A DNA stretch of 64,000 nucleotides from Psychrobacter sp. Choline-02u-9 (GCF_002836505.1 NZ_PJBF01000044.1:21760-85759); one strand, 5' to 3'; positions 17,668 to 26,455 are shown, counted from the stretch's first letter. The notes: generated from the letters alone by a model not told the origin. Numbers and translations: made by a program.

Positions 17668-20637
17668 ATGAGCAATCCTAATACCGATACCAGCATTGAT
17701 AGCAATGCGAAAACCAATCTGACCCAGTCGATCCAAGCGGCGCTAAGCCAATTAGAGAGCGCCTATAACCCTGCGGAAGTTGAAGCAGGTATGTACCAAG
17801 GCTGGGAAGAAAGCGGCTATTTTCAGCCGACTTTTGATAAAGACGAGTCATTTTCTATTGCCTTGCCACCGCCAAACGTCACTGGCTCGCTACACATGGG
17901 TCATGGTTTTAACAATGCGATCATGGATGCGCTCACCCGTTATCACCGTATGGATGGTGACAATACGCTGTGGCAGCCGGGTACGGATCATGCGGGTATC
18001 GCAACCCAGATGGTCGTTGAGCGTCGTCTGGAGGCGCAAGGTATCAAGCGCCGTGATATGACGCGTGCAGATTTCATCGATAAAGTCTGGGAATGGAAAG
18101 AAGAGTCAGGCGGCAATATCACTAGCCAGATTCGCCGTTTGGGCAGCTCGGTTGACTGGTCGCGTGAGCGCTTTACCATGGATGATGGTCTGTCCAATGC
18201 GGTAAAAGAAGTGTTCGTTCGTCTATTTGATGATGGTTTAATTTATCGTGGTAAGCGCTTAGTTAACTGGGATCCAAAGTTCCAAACCGCATTATCTGAT
18301 TTAGAAGTAGAAAACCATGACGAAAAAGGCAGCTTGTGGCATTTCCGCTATCATTTCACCGATACAGACCTAACCACCCAAGATGGTAAAAACTATCTGG
18401 TCGTCGCTACCACGCGTCCTGAGACACTCCTTGGTGATACCGCTGTCGCCGTTAATCCTAGCGATGAGCGTTATGCGCATTTAGTCGGCAAAACCATTAC
18501 CTTGCCAATTACGGGTCGTGTCGTGCCTATCGTTGCCGATGACTATGTCGAAAAAGACTTCGGTACGGGTTGTGTCAAAATCACTCCAGCGCATGATTTT
18601 AACGATTATGAATTGGGTCGTCGTCATAGCTTGCCATTGATTAACATCCTTGATGAGCGCGCCAATATTTTGCCAGCGATGGAAGTTTATCCTGATTTGC
18701 AAACACGTGAGCCAGAGCTAGAGACTACACCGAGCGACTATGCAGGACTTGAGCGTTTTGCCGCGCGTAAATTCCTTGTAGAGCAAGCAGGCGAGCAGGG
18801 CTGGCTAGAAGATATCGAAGACTACGCACTAAAAGCCCCGCGTGCTGAGCGTGGCGGTACGATCGTTGAGCCGTGGTTGACCGATCAGTGGTATGTCGCA
18901 GTTAAAGAGCTTGCCAAGCCTGCGATTGACGCGGTAGAAGACGGCAGCATTGAGTTCGTCCCTGCCCAGTACAAAAACATGTATATGGCATGGATGACCG
19001 ACCTGCAAGACTGGTGTATCAGCCGTCAGCTGTGGTGGGGTCATCGTATCCCTGCATGGTATGACGATGCGACAGGTGAGATTTATGTCGCACGTGATGA
19101 GGCGGAAGTACGAACTAAATACAACCTAAGCGACGATGTCAAACTGCGCCAAGACGATGATGTACTCGATACATGGTTCAGCTCGGGTCTATGGACATTC
19201 AGTACGCTTGACTGGGCAGACGCCAACGCCGATCCACGCGTGATGGACACTTTCCACCCAACTAGCGTATTGGTGACAGGTTTTGACATTATCTTCTTTT
19301 GGGTGGCCCGCATGATCATGATGACCATGCACTTCGTGAAAAACGAAGATGGCACGCCGCAAGTACCGTTTAAGACCGTCTATGTGCATGGTCTGGTACG
19401 TGATGGCAATGGTCAAAAAATGTCAAAATCAAAAGGTAACGTCTTAGATCCGATCGATCTCATCGACGGTATTGAGCTAGAAGCGTTGGTAGAGAAACGC
19501 ACCAGCAACATGATGAATCCAAAAGACGCGGCCAAAATCGAAAAGCAAACGCGTAAAGAGTTCCCAGAAGGCATCCCAGCCTTTGGTACGGATGCACTGC
19601 GCTTTACCTTCACCTCTCTTGCCAGTACCGGTCGCGATATCAACTTTGATCTAAAGCGTGTCGAGGGCTATCGTAACTTCTGTAATAAAATCTGGAACGC
19701 CAGCCGCTTTGTACTGATGAACTGTGTCGATAGCGAAGGCAATGCCAAGCCTATCGACCAAGCGGCTAATCCTGATGTGTGGGAATTACCAGAAAAATGG
19801 ATCATGAGTCGTCTGAACTCTACCGTTGCCGATATTCATCAGCATTTCGCTCAGTATCGTCTCGATATGGTCAGCCAAGATATCTATGAGTTTATCTGGA
19901 ACGAGTACTGTGATTGGTACGTTGAGCTTGCCAAAGCCAGTCTGAATGATGACTCGGTATCAAGCGAGCGTAAAGCGCAAATCCGCTATGTACTGCTGCA
20001 CGTCCTTGAGACAGCGCTACGCTTCAGTCATCCAATCATGCCGTATCTGACTGAGCAAATCTGGCAGACCATCGCGCCGCTACTGGGTCGCAAAAACACC
20101 GACAGCATTGTCGTTGCTGACTATCCACAGACCGATGCCAGCCAAATCAGTGAGCAGACTGAAGCGGATATGGCGTGGCTACAGGAGCTAATCGCGAGCG
20201 TCCGTAATATCCGTGGTGAGATGAAACTGGGTAATGCCGTACGTCTGCCAGTGCTACTACAAAACGTCTCTAGCGATGAAGATGCGCGTTTATCACGTAT
20301 CAAAAACCAGTTTAAAGCGCTTGCCAAAGTCGAGAGCTTGGAGATCGTCAAAGAAGGCGATGAGGTTCCACTGTCATCATCAAGTATGGTCGGTCAGCTA
20401 CGGGTACTCGTACCGATGAAAGGTCTGATCGATCCAACGGCTGAGCTGGCACGTTTGGGTAAAGCGCATGAAAAACTACAGAAGCAAGCTGACGGTATCG
20501 CTCGTAAGCTAGGTAATGAAGGCTTTGTCAGTAAAGCGCCTGCGGAAGTGGTCGATGCTGAGAAAGCGAAACTGGCTGAGCTAGAAGGGCAGTTGACCGC
20601 GATGACGGCGCAGATGGAGCAGTTAAAAGCGTTATAA
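17668..20637 (+). CDS. valS: Valyl-tRNA synthetase
   Basis: ValS charges tRNA-Val and edits misactivated threonine. The 989-residue protein has the class I signature HMGH near residue 76 (in [13 protein letters not shown]) and the KMSKS loop near residues 584-588. Between them is the editing domain with [15 protein letters not shown]. The tRNA-binding anticodon domain and a C-terminal coiled coil (about residues 920-989, rich in Lys/Glu/Leu) follow. The first 28 residues are a polar extension. The gene stands alone and is closed by a terminator at 20667-20696. The accessory cassette begins directly after it. Confidence 0.98.
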   Translation: MSNPNTDTSIDSNAKTNLTQSIQAALSQLESAYNPAEVEAGMYQGWEESGYFQPTFDKDESFSIALPPPNVTGSLHMGHGFNNAIMDALTRYHRMDGDNTLWQPGTDHAGIATQMVVERRLEAQGIKRRDMTRADFIDKVWEWKEESGGNITSQIRRLGSSVDWSRERFTMDDGLSNAVKEVFVRLFDDGLIYRGKRLVNWDPKFQTALSDLEVENHDEKGSLWHFRYHFTDTDLTTQDGKNYLVVATTRPETLLGDTAVAVNPSDERYAHLVGKTITLPITGRVVPIVADDYVEKDFGTGCVKITPAHDFNDYELGRRHSLPLINILDERANILPAMEVYPDLQTREPELETTPSDYAGLERFAARKFLVEQAGEQGWLEDIEDYALKAPRAERGGTIVEPWLTDQWYVAVKELAKPAIDAVEDGSIEFVPAQYKNMYMAWMTDLQDWCISRQLWWGHRIPAWYDDATGEIYVARDEAEVRTKYNLSDDVKLRQDDDVLDTWFSSGLWTFSTLDWADANADPRVMDTFHPTSVLVTGFDIIFFWVARMIMMTMHFVKNEDGTPQVPFKTVYVHGLVRDGNGQKMSKSKGNVLDPIDLIDGIELEALVEKRTSNMMNPKDAAKIEKQTRKEFPEGIPAFGTDALRFTFTSLASTGRDINFDLKRVEGYRNFCNKIWNASRFVLMNCVDSEGNAKPIDQAANPDVWELPEKWIMSRLNSTVADIHQHFAQYRLDMVSQDIYEFIWNEYCDWYVELAKASLNDDSVSSERKAQIRYVLLHVLETALRFSHPIMPYLTEQIWQTIAPLLGRKNTDSIVVADYPQTDASQISEQTEADMAWLQELIASVRNIRGEMKLGNAVRLPVLLQNVSSDEDARLSRIKNQFKALAKVESLEIVKEGDEVPLSSSSMVGQLRVLVPMKGLIDPTAELARLGKAHEKLQKQADGIARKLGNEGFVSKAPAEVVDAEKAKLAELEGQLTAMTAQMEQLKAL

Positions 20638-21015
20638 ATAAAGCGTAAATATCTATAGTAATAAAGAACGCTGTCACAATTGTGATGGCGTTTTTTATTG
20701 CCCATTTTAAACATAGTTTATGAATATTAAATGTAATAGTCGCTAGCTGTAGGAGAGGCCTTTTACAGATACGTTCGATGAAATAGTTGATTCTGATAAC
20801 ATTGTTTATAATGAAGTTAATATTCAAAAGATGTATAATCTCTGTACACAAATAAGATTTTATTTTATTTGTGACATATATCAGAAAATATTAATGTAAT
20901 TCTATTGATGATATCTCCATAATAAGTGTGTTCAAAGAATATAACTTTTCTAAAATGTGCTGATAAAAATATCGAAGCTAGCGTAGCTAAATGTTAGTAC
21001 ATACCCTAAACTCAA
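20638..21015. other. AT-rich boundary between valS and the toxin-antitoxin-chaperone cassette
   Basis: Apart from the valS terminator no gene is visible in these 378 bases. The sequence turns sharply AT-rich after about 20700, which marks the left edge of the transferred cassette. A 5-bp palindrome AGCTA-GCG-TAGCT at 20976-20988, about 27 bases before the toxin start, could be an operator. I see no convincing promoter boxes. Confidence 0.55.
20667..20696 (+). terminator. Terminator of valS
   Basis: AACGC-TGTCAC pairs with GTGA-TGGCGTT around an AATT loop and is followed by six T residues. It lies 30 bases after the valS stop codon and isolates valS from the downstream cassette. Confidence 0.85.
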
Positions 21016-21564
21016 ATGTTACTGGTCGTTTTAACTGTGAATATATCTACACTAAAAGGCATCCACGGTACGACTAAGTATCATGCAGCAAATATATCAG
21101 TGAATGGGTTTGTTCTCTCTCCTACAGGCAAGATAGGTAAAGCAGGGAAAGGGATATATTTTTGGTACTATGCTCAAGATAGAACAACGGCAATACATTG
21201 TGCAGAAACTTGGTCTAGTTTTGCGTTAGCGAAAGGTTTTTACGATAAGGGAAAAGACTGTAAGATAGTCAAGTTTGACGTTCATATAGAATCTGATGAG
21301 GAAAAAGTATTAGATTTTGATGCTCAGATGCGTGAAAGTTTTTACACTGCTTTTCCAATAGGTGAGTACAAAGAGAGGAGCTATGGAGCAAAGCTCGATC
21401 TCTTTATAGAAGAATTAGAAAAAAATTTAAACTTTCAATTCAATTTGTTGAAAATATCTTTATCAGTGCCTAATTTGGGTCAGAATGTTGCATTCTCTAA
21501 CTCCTTTCTAGCAATTATTGTTAAGAATGAAGTTGATATTAAGATTATAGAATATATTGAATAG
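21016..21564 (+). CDS. ADP-ribosyltransferase-like toxin, CmdT-like
   Basis: I read this 182-residue protein as the toxin of a toxin-antitoxin-chaperone system. Three spaced motifs fit the H-Y-E pattern of ADP-ribosyltransferases: His17 in GIHGTT, Tyr48 in GKGIYFW and Glu172 in VKNEVDI near the C-terminus. CmdT of the CmdTAC anti-phage system is an enzyme of this class that modifies single-stranded RNA and stops translation. The link rests on the motifs and above all on the gene order (toxin, small protein, SecB-like protein). The sequence is clearly more AT-rich than valS. No good ribosome site precedes the ATG; a GTG at codon 8 is an alternative start. Without a search the family is likely, not proven. 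Confidence 0.72.
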   Translation: MLLVVLTVNISTLKGIHGTTKYHAANISVNGFVLSPTGKIGKAGKGIYFWYYAQDRTTAIHCAETWSSFALAKGFYDKGKDCKIVKFDVHIESDEEKVLDFDAQMRESFYTAFPIGEYKERSYGAKLDLFIEELEKNLNFQFNLLKISLSVPNLGQNVAFSNSFLAIIVKNEVDIKIIEYIE

Positions 21565-21584
21565 TTATATTTAAGGAGAAAAAA

Positions 21585-21881
21585 ATGAACCTCCAACAAG
21601 CGCTCGAAGCAACTGTAAAAAAAATAAGGTCTATGAATCCTATAGATGTTAATGAAAGACTGCTAAAGTCAGAAGATAACAAATTCGTTCTTACTTTAAA
21701 TCATCTTTTAGATTTAGATAGAACGGAACATTATGAAATTGAGCAATACTCAGTTAGGGAAAGTTGTGCGTCAGAAACCCTATCTGGCTATTTTGTGCCC
21801 AAAGATATTAACTTAACTTATAAATCGATATATTCTTCTGAAATTGATAATTTCGATAAAGACTACCTAATAGCTGCGTGA
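21585..21881 (+). CDS. Putative antitoxin of the toxin-antitoxin-chaperone cassette, CmdA-like
   Basis: The 98-residue acidic protein lies 20 bases after the toxin gene and 4 bases before the SecB-like gene, with a strong AAGGAGA ribosome site, so it should be made in excess of the toxin. I see no helix-turn-helix. Its place in the operon is that of the antitoxin CmdA, which is stabilised by the chaperone and degraded when the chaperone is drawn away. The C-terminus ends DKDYLIAA, which looks like the ssrA degradation tag of Escherichia coli (ending ENYALAA). That would suit a chaperone-guarded, protease-sensitive antitoxin. Function is inferred from position. Confidence 0.65.
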   Translation: MNLQQALEATVKKIRSMNPIDVNERLLKSEDNKFVLTLNHLLDLDRTEHYEIEQYSVRESCASETLSGYFVPKDINLTYKSIYSSEIDNFDKDYLIAA

Positions 21882-21885
21882 AATT

Positions 21886-22281
21886 ATGAAACATCATCCT
21901 ATACAGTTGAAAGCGATACAAGTTAAAAAGCTTTATCTAGAAGTTTTTGATAAGGCTATAGCGTCTGCAGAAGAGTTAGAAGTCGATGTCCAGTTTAAAG
22001 TAGGTTCTAAAGTTCCTGAACCTAATGATGATGTTATTCTTGTAAATTTTATTTGTAACGTCAAAAAAAATGAAGGCTTTAGTTTGGAAGTCGATATTTT
22101 TGGTGTGTTTACACTTGAAGGTGAATTTCCAAGGGATAAGCTAGAGCATTGGTCCAACTATAATGCTCCCTTGATTCTACTGCCTTATGTCAGGGAGAAT
22201 GTAGCCGCATTATGCGCACGTTCTGATTTAAATTTTCATCTGCCTCTGATTGAAGTTCCTACTTTTAGGTATGAAAATTAG
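21886..22281 (+). CDS. SecB-like chaperone, CmdC-like
   Basis: This 131-residue protein shows the SecB fold signature: an N-terminal strand IQVKKLYLEVFDKA, beta-strands with VILVNFICNV and GFSLEVDIFGVFTLEG, and the diagnostic LLPYVRENVAALCARSDLN followed by LPLIEVPTF, which lines up with the LFPYARE and LxPxNF blocks of SecB. It is too diverged and too AT-rich to be the housekeeping SecB, and it is translationally coupled to the antitoxin (gap of 4 bases). In CmdTAC the SecB-like partner binds the antitoxin and senses phage capsid protein. A long perfect inverted repeat closes the operon at 22309-22366. Confidence 0.85.
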   Translation: MKHHPIQLKAIQVKKLYLEVFDKAIASAEELEVDVQFKVGSKVPEPNDDVILVNFICNVKKNEGFSLEVDIFGVFTLEGEFPRDKLEHWSNYNAPLILLPYVRENVAALCARSDLNFHLPLIEVPTFRYEN

Positions 22282-22308
22282 CCTGAAAAATATCATGATC
22301 CAAAATTT

Positions 22309-22366
22309 TTACTGACATTAAAAAACCGTTTCAGTCCTAACTGTAGCGGTTTTTTAATGTCAGTAA
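22309..22366. terminator. Bidirectional terminator with a 20-bp perfect stem
   Basis: Bases 22309-22328 are the exact reverse complement of 22347-22366, with an 18-base loop. The centre contains AAAAAACCG/CGGTTTTTT, typical of a terminator. It ends the chaperone gene and lies upstream of the TerD/vWA gene on the same strand. The stem is longer than the others in the window. Confidence 0.85.
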
Positions 22367-22413
22367 TTACGCTATCATCTTTAAAGGAATAACACGCTAA
22401 AGTAAGGAACACC

Positions 22414-23724
22414 ATGAACCATCTCACCATCGGACAACGCGCGCCTCTAAGCAACCTTGCTGTTGACGATACTGCACCCATCACGCTTAAATTCACTCGT
22501 CAAAGCCCGATAGAGATGGACATCAGCTGCTTTGCCTTAGACGCAGCGGGTAAGCTAATCAATGATGATTACATGGTGTTTTATAATCAGCCAACCTCAC
22601 CGTGCGGGCAAATCAAGCTCACCCATTACGAGTCGCAGCCAACGGCGAATAAAAGTATCCAAGCTGAGTTTGAAGTGAATTTATCCAAACTGGCAGATAA
22701 TATAGACAGCTTGTTTTTTGTATTATCAGCCGACACGCCGCTGAATCAAATTCAGTCATTAGAGATTGGCATTTGGCAGCAATCACAAAAAGCGCAGGCA
22801 GAATATCAAGCAGCAGACTTTGCCCAGCAGCAAGCCAGTATGCTGATGCAGCTTTATCGTAAGAGTGGAGTTTGGCGTGTCGCCAATGTGGCGCAAGGCT
22901 TTAATGGAGGACTAGCGGCAATCGTGCAGCACTTTGGTGGCGATGTAGAAGAGGGTAAAAATGAAACTACGGCTTCACCAGCTCCGCAACCCTCTAAAAT
23001 AAATACCTCAAAAATTCCCTTAGAAAAAGTGATGCTAGAAAAAGCACCGAAACTCGTTAACCTCGCCAAAAAAGCTACCATTTCACTAGAAAAACGCCAG
23101 TTACAGCAATTAACGGCTAAAGTTGCTTTAGTATTAGATGCCACAGGCTCAATGAATCGACAATATAAAGAAGGTCGCGTACAAGAAGTGGTCAACCGCC
23201 TATTGCCATTGGCAGTGAACTTCGATGATGACCAAGCGCTAGACTGTTGGGCGTTTGCCCGAGATCCGCAGTATTTGGGTGAGATTGGGCTGAGCAACTA
23301 TGACGGCTTCATTGACAACGCTCATGGCGGTTGGCGCAAATGGGCACTTGGCCCGCGCATCAACAATGAAGCAGAGGTCATGAAAGCCGTGACGGAGTTT
23401 TATCAAAAAGATGGTTTGGATGTACCTGTCTATGTGCTATTTATCAGTGATGGCGGGGTGAATGACAATCGCGGTATCACAAGAGTCATGACGGAAGCGG
23501 CGAAACTACCGATATTCTGGCAGTTTGTGGGCTTGGGTGGTCGTGGTTATGGCATCCTAAAAAAACTAGACGACATGACAGGGCGTGTGATTGATAACTG
23601 CGACTTTTTTGAACTCGATGACTTGGACGATATCAGCGAAGAAGCCTTGTATGAAAATATGCTAGAAGAGTTTCCAATGTGGCTAAAAGAAGCCAAGCAA
23701 CTTGGTATAGTCACTTCACTATAA
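22414..23724 (+). CDS. TerD-like/von Willebrand factor A protein (TerF-like)
   Basis: The 436-residue protein joins an N-terminal TerD-like domain (residues about 10-150, with DDYMVFYNQPTSP, the calcium-binding type loop) to a C-terminal vWA domain starting near residue 230. The vWA metal site is VLDATGSMNRQY, followed by DDQALDCWAFA and LFISDGGVNDN. This is the arrangement of TerF in tellurite-resistance and stress operons. No other ter genes are nearby, so it is a solitary member and tellurite resistance cannot be claimed. The residues between the domains are Pro/Lys-rich. Its 3' end is repeated near 35.5 kb (see findings). Confidence 0.88.
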   Translation: MNHLTIGQRAPLSNLAVDDTAPITLKFTRQSPIEMDISCFALDAAGKLINDDYMVFYNQPTSPCGQIKLTHYESQPTANKSIQAEFEVNLSKLADNIDSLFFVLSADTPLNQIQSLEIGIWQQSQKAQAEYQAADFAQQQASMLMQLYRKSGVWRVANVAQGFNGGLAAIVQHFGGDVEEGKNETTASPAPQPSKINTSKIPLEKVMLEKAPKLVNLAKKATISLEKRQLQQLTAKVALVLDATGSMNRQYKEGRVQEVVNRLLPLAVNFDDDQALDCWAFARDPQYLGEIGLSNYDGFIDNAHGGWRKWALGPRINNEAEVMKAVTEFYQKDGLDVPVYVLFISDGGVNDNRGITRVMTEAAKLPIFWQFVGLGGRGYGILKKLDDMTGRVIDNCDFFELDDLDDISEEALYENMLEEFPMWLKEAKQLGIVTSL

Positions 23725-23746
23725 AAGTATTACTGCGTTAACCTCA
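23707..23746 (+). repeat. Dispersed repeat, copy A
   Basis: The end of the TerD/vWA gene and the 20 bases after its stop recur in inverted orientation at 35471-35509. The best-matching part (23717-23745) differs at one base in 29. Confidence 0.8.
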
Positions 23747-23766
23747 TTATTCGATTACAGCTAAAT

Positions 23767-23802
23767 AAAAAACCGCCACAGCAAATACTATGGCGGTTTT
23801 TT
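23767..23802. terminator. Bidirectional terminator between the TerD/vWA gene and the NMT1-domain gene
   Basis: AAAAAACCGCCA at 23767-23778 pairs exactly with TGGCGGTTTTTT at 23791-23802. It serves both converging genes. Confidence 0.9.
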
Positions 23803-23833
23803 ACTATTCAAAATATTGTAACTTCTAAAATCT

Positions 23834-24730
23834 CTATAGCGCCCAAAGCGACTGATATTGCTCATGAGTCAAGGTCACGATATCGATCTCGGCTAACATC
23901 TCACGCAGTTCTTCCCATTTATTTGCATCAGGCTTAATCGGCGTGATCAATCTACCTAACGTATTATCAATAATGGCATCCATCAGCACATCTGCTTCGG
24001 TTTTACTATAGTCATAATACATACGATGAGCAGTCTCTGGCTCGTTTTTGCACAGCTCCGTCATCTGGTTGGTCACTTGGATAAAGGTATCTATCGCTTC
24101 CTTTTTCGCGCTATAGATCTCATCAGTCGTGAGAATCTCTAACGCTGAAAAGTTCGGATAAGGTGACAGATGCTGATCGATAAACGTAAACTCCAACCCT
24201 TCATGAGTCGCTTCAACGCCTTCAAAGTTATAAAAGCATAGCCATGCACCATCTAGGCTTGGGTCTTCTTGCAGGTTTTTGATGTGATAAAAGTCTTTTT
24301 GTACAAAGGTCACATTATCACGGCTGATACTAAAGCCATTTTTCTTGGCATAGCGAGCCAATATCTCAAAGCCAATACGATTGGTCTTTTCTTCAGCGGC
24401 AGGGGTGCAAATGAGGATAGGTTGATTGTTTTTGAGCTTATCCATACTAGACTGCTGCATCAATATGCCGCCATCGGTCTCAAAAAAGCAGCCTAGTGCG
24501 CGTAGATTAGGCACGTAATGTTCAAACAGATGGATAGGCTCATTGACGTGCAGATCGATGCTCTGGTTCTGTAGTTCGGCAAAGCCATCATAGTGATCAT
24601 CTGGCTCGATAATAGTGATATCAAGCCCTGCTTGCTCATATGCGCCCGTGGTCACACCAGCGATAAAGGGCAGGTGATCAGGGTTTAAAAACCATTCGAG
24701 GGTCAGAGTAAGTTTGGTGGTCGGTTGCAT
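23834..24730 (-). CDS. Cytoplasmic NMT1/THI5-like domain protein under TPP riboswitch control
   Basis: The 298-residue protein has the periplasmic-binding-protein fold of the NMT1/THI5/ThiY group: LTLTLEWFLNPDHLPF at the start, YEQAGLDITIIEP, and SIDLHVNEPIHLFEHY. The gene is preceded by a TPP riboswitch, so it belongs to thiamine pyrimidine supply. It has no signal peptide and no transporter gene beside it. His67 aligns with the suicide His66 of yeast Thi5, but the PLP lysine is replaced by Asn63 and no CCCFC motif is present, so it is neither a standard Thi5 nor a standard secreted ThiY. The start at 24730 is chosen for its AAAGGAAA ribosome site over an ATG ten codons upstream. Confidence 0.85.
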   Translation of the reverse strand: MQPTTKLTLTLEWFLNPDHLPFIAGVTTGAYEQAGLDITIIEPDDHYDGFAELQNQSIDLHVNEPIHLFEHYVPNLRALGCFFETDGGILMQQSSMDKLKNNQPILICTPAAEEKTNRIGFEILARYAKKNGFSISRDNVTFVQKDFYHIKNLQEDPSLDGAWLCFYNFEGVEATHEGLEFTFIDQHLSPYPNFSALEILTTDEIYSAKKEAIDTFIQVTNQMTELCKNEPETAHRMYYDYSKTEADVLMDAIIDNTLGRLITPIKPDANKWEELREMLAEIDIVTLTHEQYQSLWAL

Positions 24731-24912
24731 GGTTGTTTCCTTTTTAGGTATGGAAAACAATCAGACTGATACGATTAAGTAAAACAAGAAAGGCTAAATA
24801 AGAAAAGTGAGGTCGCAATGCTAACTGTCAGATGCTCGGCGTTTGATATAGGTATCACGAGTACATCATCTATAGACTGCTCTTATTTATAGACCTCTGA
24901 GGGCGTGTCACG

Positions 24913-25012
24913 CTTGTTTCCTACGTCAGTGCTAACTGCTTCAGGTTCACGGGTGTATCTCAGCGATGATGTGAGCTGTGTCTACAGCGTTAAATCAAAG
25001 CACCCCGACAAG
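24913..25012 (-). promoter_or_regulatory. TPP (thiamine pyrophosphate) riboswitch
   Basis: Read leftwards, the sequence has every conserved block of the THI element in order: CTTGTCGGGGTGC, then GCTGAGATACACCCG, GAACCTGAAGCAGTTA and ACGTAGGAAACAAG. The first and last blocks close helix P1 (CTTGT with ACAAG). It ends about 180 bases before the start codon of the NMT1/THI5-domain gene, leaving room for an expression platform; a GCGTG-A-CACGC hairpin lies just after it. High thiamine should therefore shut the gene down. Confidence 0.94.
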
Positions 25013-25346
25013 ATTGATTGGTATTACATTATTTTCGATCAGTACCGCTAATGAATCCGTACTGCGAATGGCTATTATCGATAGCTACTGCGTCATCATA
25101 GACGACTTACAAGATGGGATGCAAGCGTATCGGGAAAGACGATGACAGGTGATGACAGGTGTTCGTTAACCGCTCTTTATGATAGCTGTTGTTTATCACG
25201 GCTTTTTATAAGCGCTTTCAATCAATGTATTAATAAAAGAGTGCAGCATTTATTATTGGTACTTACCCAATTACTAACCAAACATACCTATCAATAGCAA
25301 AAACCTTATATAAATAGTCTTGAGCGCAGACGGGCGATATTGCATG

Positions 25347-25476
25347 ATTAGCCTTCTATATTAGCCTTCTATATTAGCCTTCTATATTAGCCTTCTATAT
25401 TAGCCTTCTATATTAGCCTTCTATATTAGCCTTCTATATTAGCCTTCTATATTAGCCTTCTATATTAGCCTTCTAT
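25347..25476. repeat. Ten perfect copies of a 13-bp tandem repeat
   Basis: The unit ATTAGCCTTCTAT occurs ten times head to tail without a mismatch. Perfect identity indicates recent expansion. It ends 63 bases before the DUF454 start codon, so copy number could affect that promoter. It has no spacers and is not a CRISPR array. Confidence 0.97.
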
Positions 25477-25539
25477 GCCGCTGCTTATATAATAGGCGCT
25501 ACTCTAGACAATTGACATTTGGCATAACTGACAACTTAT

Positions 25540-25962
25540 ATGACCGACAATAAAAAAGCGTTCTATTACCGACCCAAGACTGATCAATCCAACAGCCCAA
25601 TGCTGCGTTGGGCCTTTGTGACGCTTGGTTGGTTGTTTTTTATCTTGGGTATTATCGGTATATTGCTGCCAGTGATGCCTACAGCGCCTTTTATTCTGCT
25701 AGCAGCAGGCTGCTGGGCGCGTAGTTCTCGACGCTTTCATTTTTGGCTGATTAATCATAAATACTTTGGTAAATTCGTCCGTGATTGGGAAGAGAATCAT
25801 GCCGTTCCGCTTTATGCCAAGTGTTTAGCGACGGTTATGATGGCAGCATCGACAATTATGTTATTTTATCGTTTGCCTGCCGATATGATGTGGATGGCAT
25901 GGGCGGTAGCCACTGTCTGTAGTGGGGTAGCGATATATTTGTTCCGTTTACCAAATGCCTAA
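25540..25962 (+). CDS. DUF454 (YbaN) family inner-membrane protein
   Basis: The 140-residue protein matches the YbaN/DUF454 family: WAFVTLGWLFFILGIIGILLPVMPTAPFILLAAGCWARSS with the PVMPT.PF signature, then HKYFGKFVRDWEE and a final pair of membrane helices. There are three or four hydrophobic segments. The function of the family is unknown. The gene follows the perfect 13-bp array and is 243 bases before the cold-shock gene on the same strand. No strong ribosome site is visible before the ATG. Confidence 0.88.
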   Translation: MTDNKKAFYYRPKTDQSNSPMLRWAFVTLGWLFFILGIIGILLPVMPTAPFILLAAGCWARSSRRFHFWLINHKYFGKFVRDWEENHAVPLYAKCLATVMMAASTIMLFYRLPADMMWMAWAVATVCSGVAIYLFRLPNA

Positions 25963-26029
25963 ATCCGTTGCAATTTGCGCCAAAATCAGCCAATAAACGG
26001 CTCTGGTTACACGAAACATGAGATAAGAC

Positions 26030-26058
26030 TTGCGATACTGGGATGTACCCCTTATAAT
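26030..26058 (+). promoter_or_regulatory. Near-consensus sigma-70 promoter of the cold-shock gene
   Basis: TTGCGA at 26030-26035 and a perfect TATAAT at 26053-26058 are separated by exactly 17 bases. Transcription should start near 26065, which gives an untranslated leader of about 140 bases. Long leaders are typical of cspA-type mRNAs, where they control stability and translation with temperature. Confidence 0.8.
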
Positions 26059-26205
26059 ACGCCCAAGCTTAAGAGCAGTTCTGCACCAAATCATTACCTC
26101 GTAGTATTAGTTATAATCCTTCGTTTTAATATTTATCGTTCAGTAGCTATTTGCAAGCGTTACCGGTCACTAGACCATTAATAAATTTAAAAGTAGGATT
26201 ATACT

Positions 26206-26415
26206 ATGTCAGACGTTCAAAAAGGTACAGTTAAGTGGTTCAACGAAGCTAAAGGCTTTGGTTTTATCGCTCCAGAAACTGGCGCAGACGTTTTTGCTCA
26301 TTACAGCGAAATCACTGGTTCAGGTTTCAAAACTTTGGCTGAAGGCCAAGAAGTTGAGTTCACTGTAACTCAAGGCCAAAAAGGCCCACAAGCACATAAC
26401 ATCGTTGCTATCTAA
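26206..26415 (+). CDS. Cold-shock protein, CspA family
   Basis: The 69-residue protein is a single cold-shock domain that binds single-stranded RNA and DNA and melts mRNA structure in the cold. Both RNA-binding motifs are present: KGFGFI (RNP1) and VFAHYS (RNP2). The N-terminal [12 protein letters not shown] and C-terminal KGPQAHNI are canonical. AGTAGGAT precedes the ATG, a strong promoter lies 150 bases upstream and a tight tetraloop terminator follows. The paralogue number (cspA, cspC or others) cannot be told. Confidence 0.95.
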   Translation: MSDVQKGTVKWFNEAKGFGFIAPETGADVFAHYSEITGSGFKTLAEGQEVEFTVTQGQKGPQAHNIVAI

Positions 26416-26455
26416 TTTGTCTTTATAGACAGATAGATGAATAGATGTAGAAAAG

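Larger units (their letters stand above)
24731..25539. other. Divergent gap with TPP riboswitch and 13-bp repeat array
   Basis: No gene is seen in these 809 bases. The left part is the leader of the NMT1-domain gene and carries the TPP riboswitch at 24913-25012. The stretch 25020-25340 has no feature that I recognise. The 13-bp array follows at 25347-25476, and the remaining 60 bases should hold the promoter of the DUF454 gene. Confidence 0.75.

Noticed and set aside
21886..22281. Housekeeping secB
   Set aside because: The SecB blocks are strongly diverged, the gene is AT-rich and it is coupled to a small antitoxin-like gene rather than to grxC or gpsA-type neighbours.
22414..23724. Tellurite-resistance operon
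   Set aside because: Only one TerD/vWA gene is present; terB, terC and terZ are not visible.
24731..25340. Protein gene in the long gap upstream of the NMT1-domain gene
   Set aside because: Frames are broken by frequent stops and the left part is explained by the TPP riboswitch.
25347..25476. CRISPR array
   Set aside because: The 13-bp units touch each other with no spacers and no cas genes are near.
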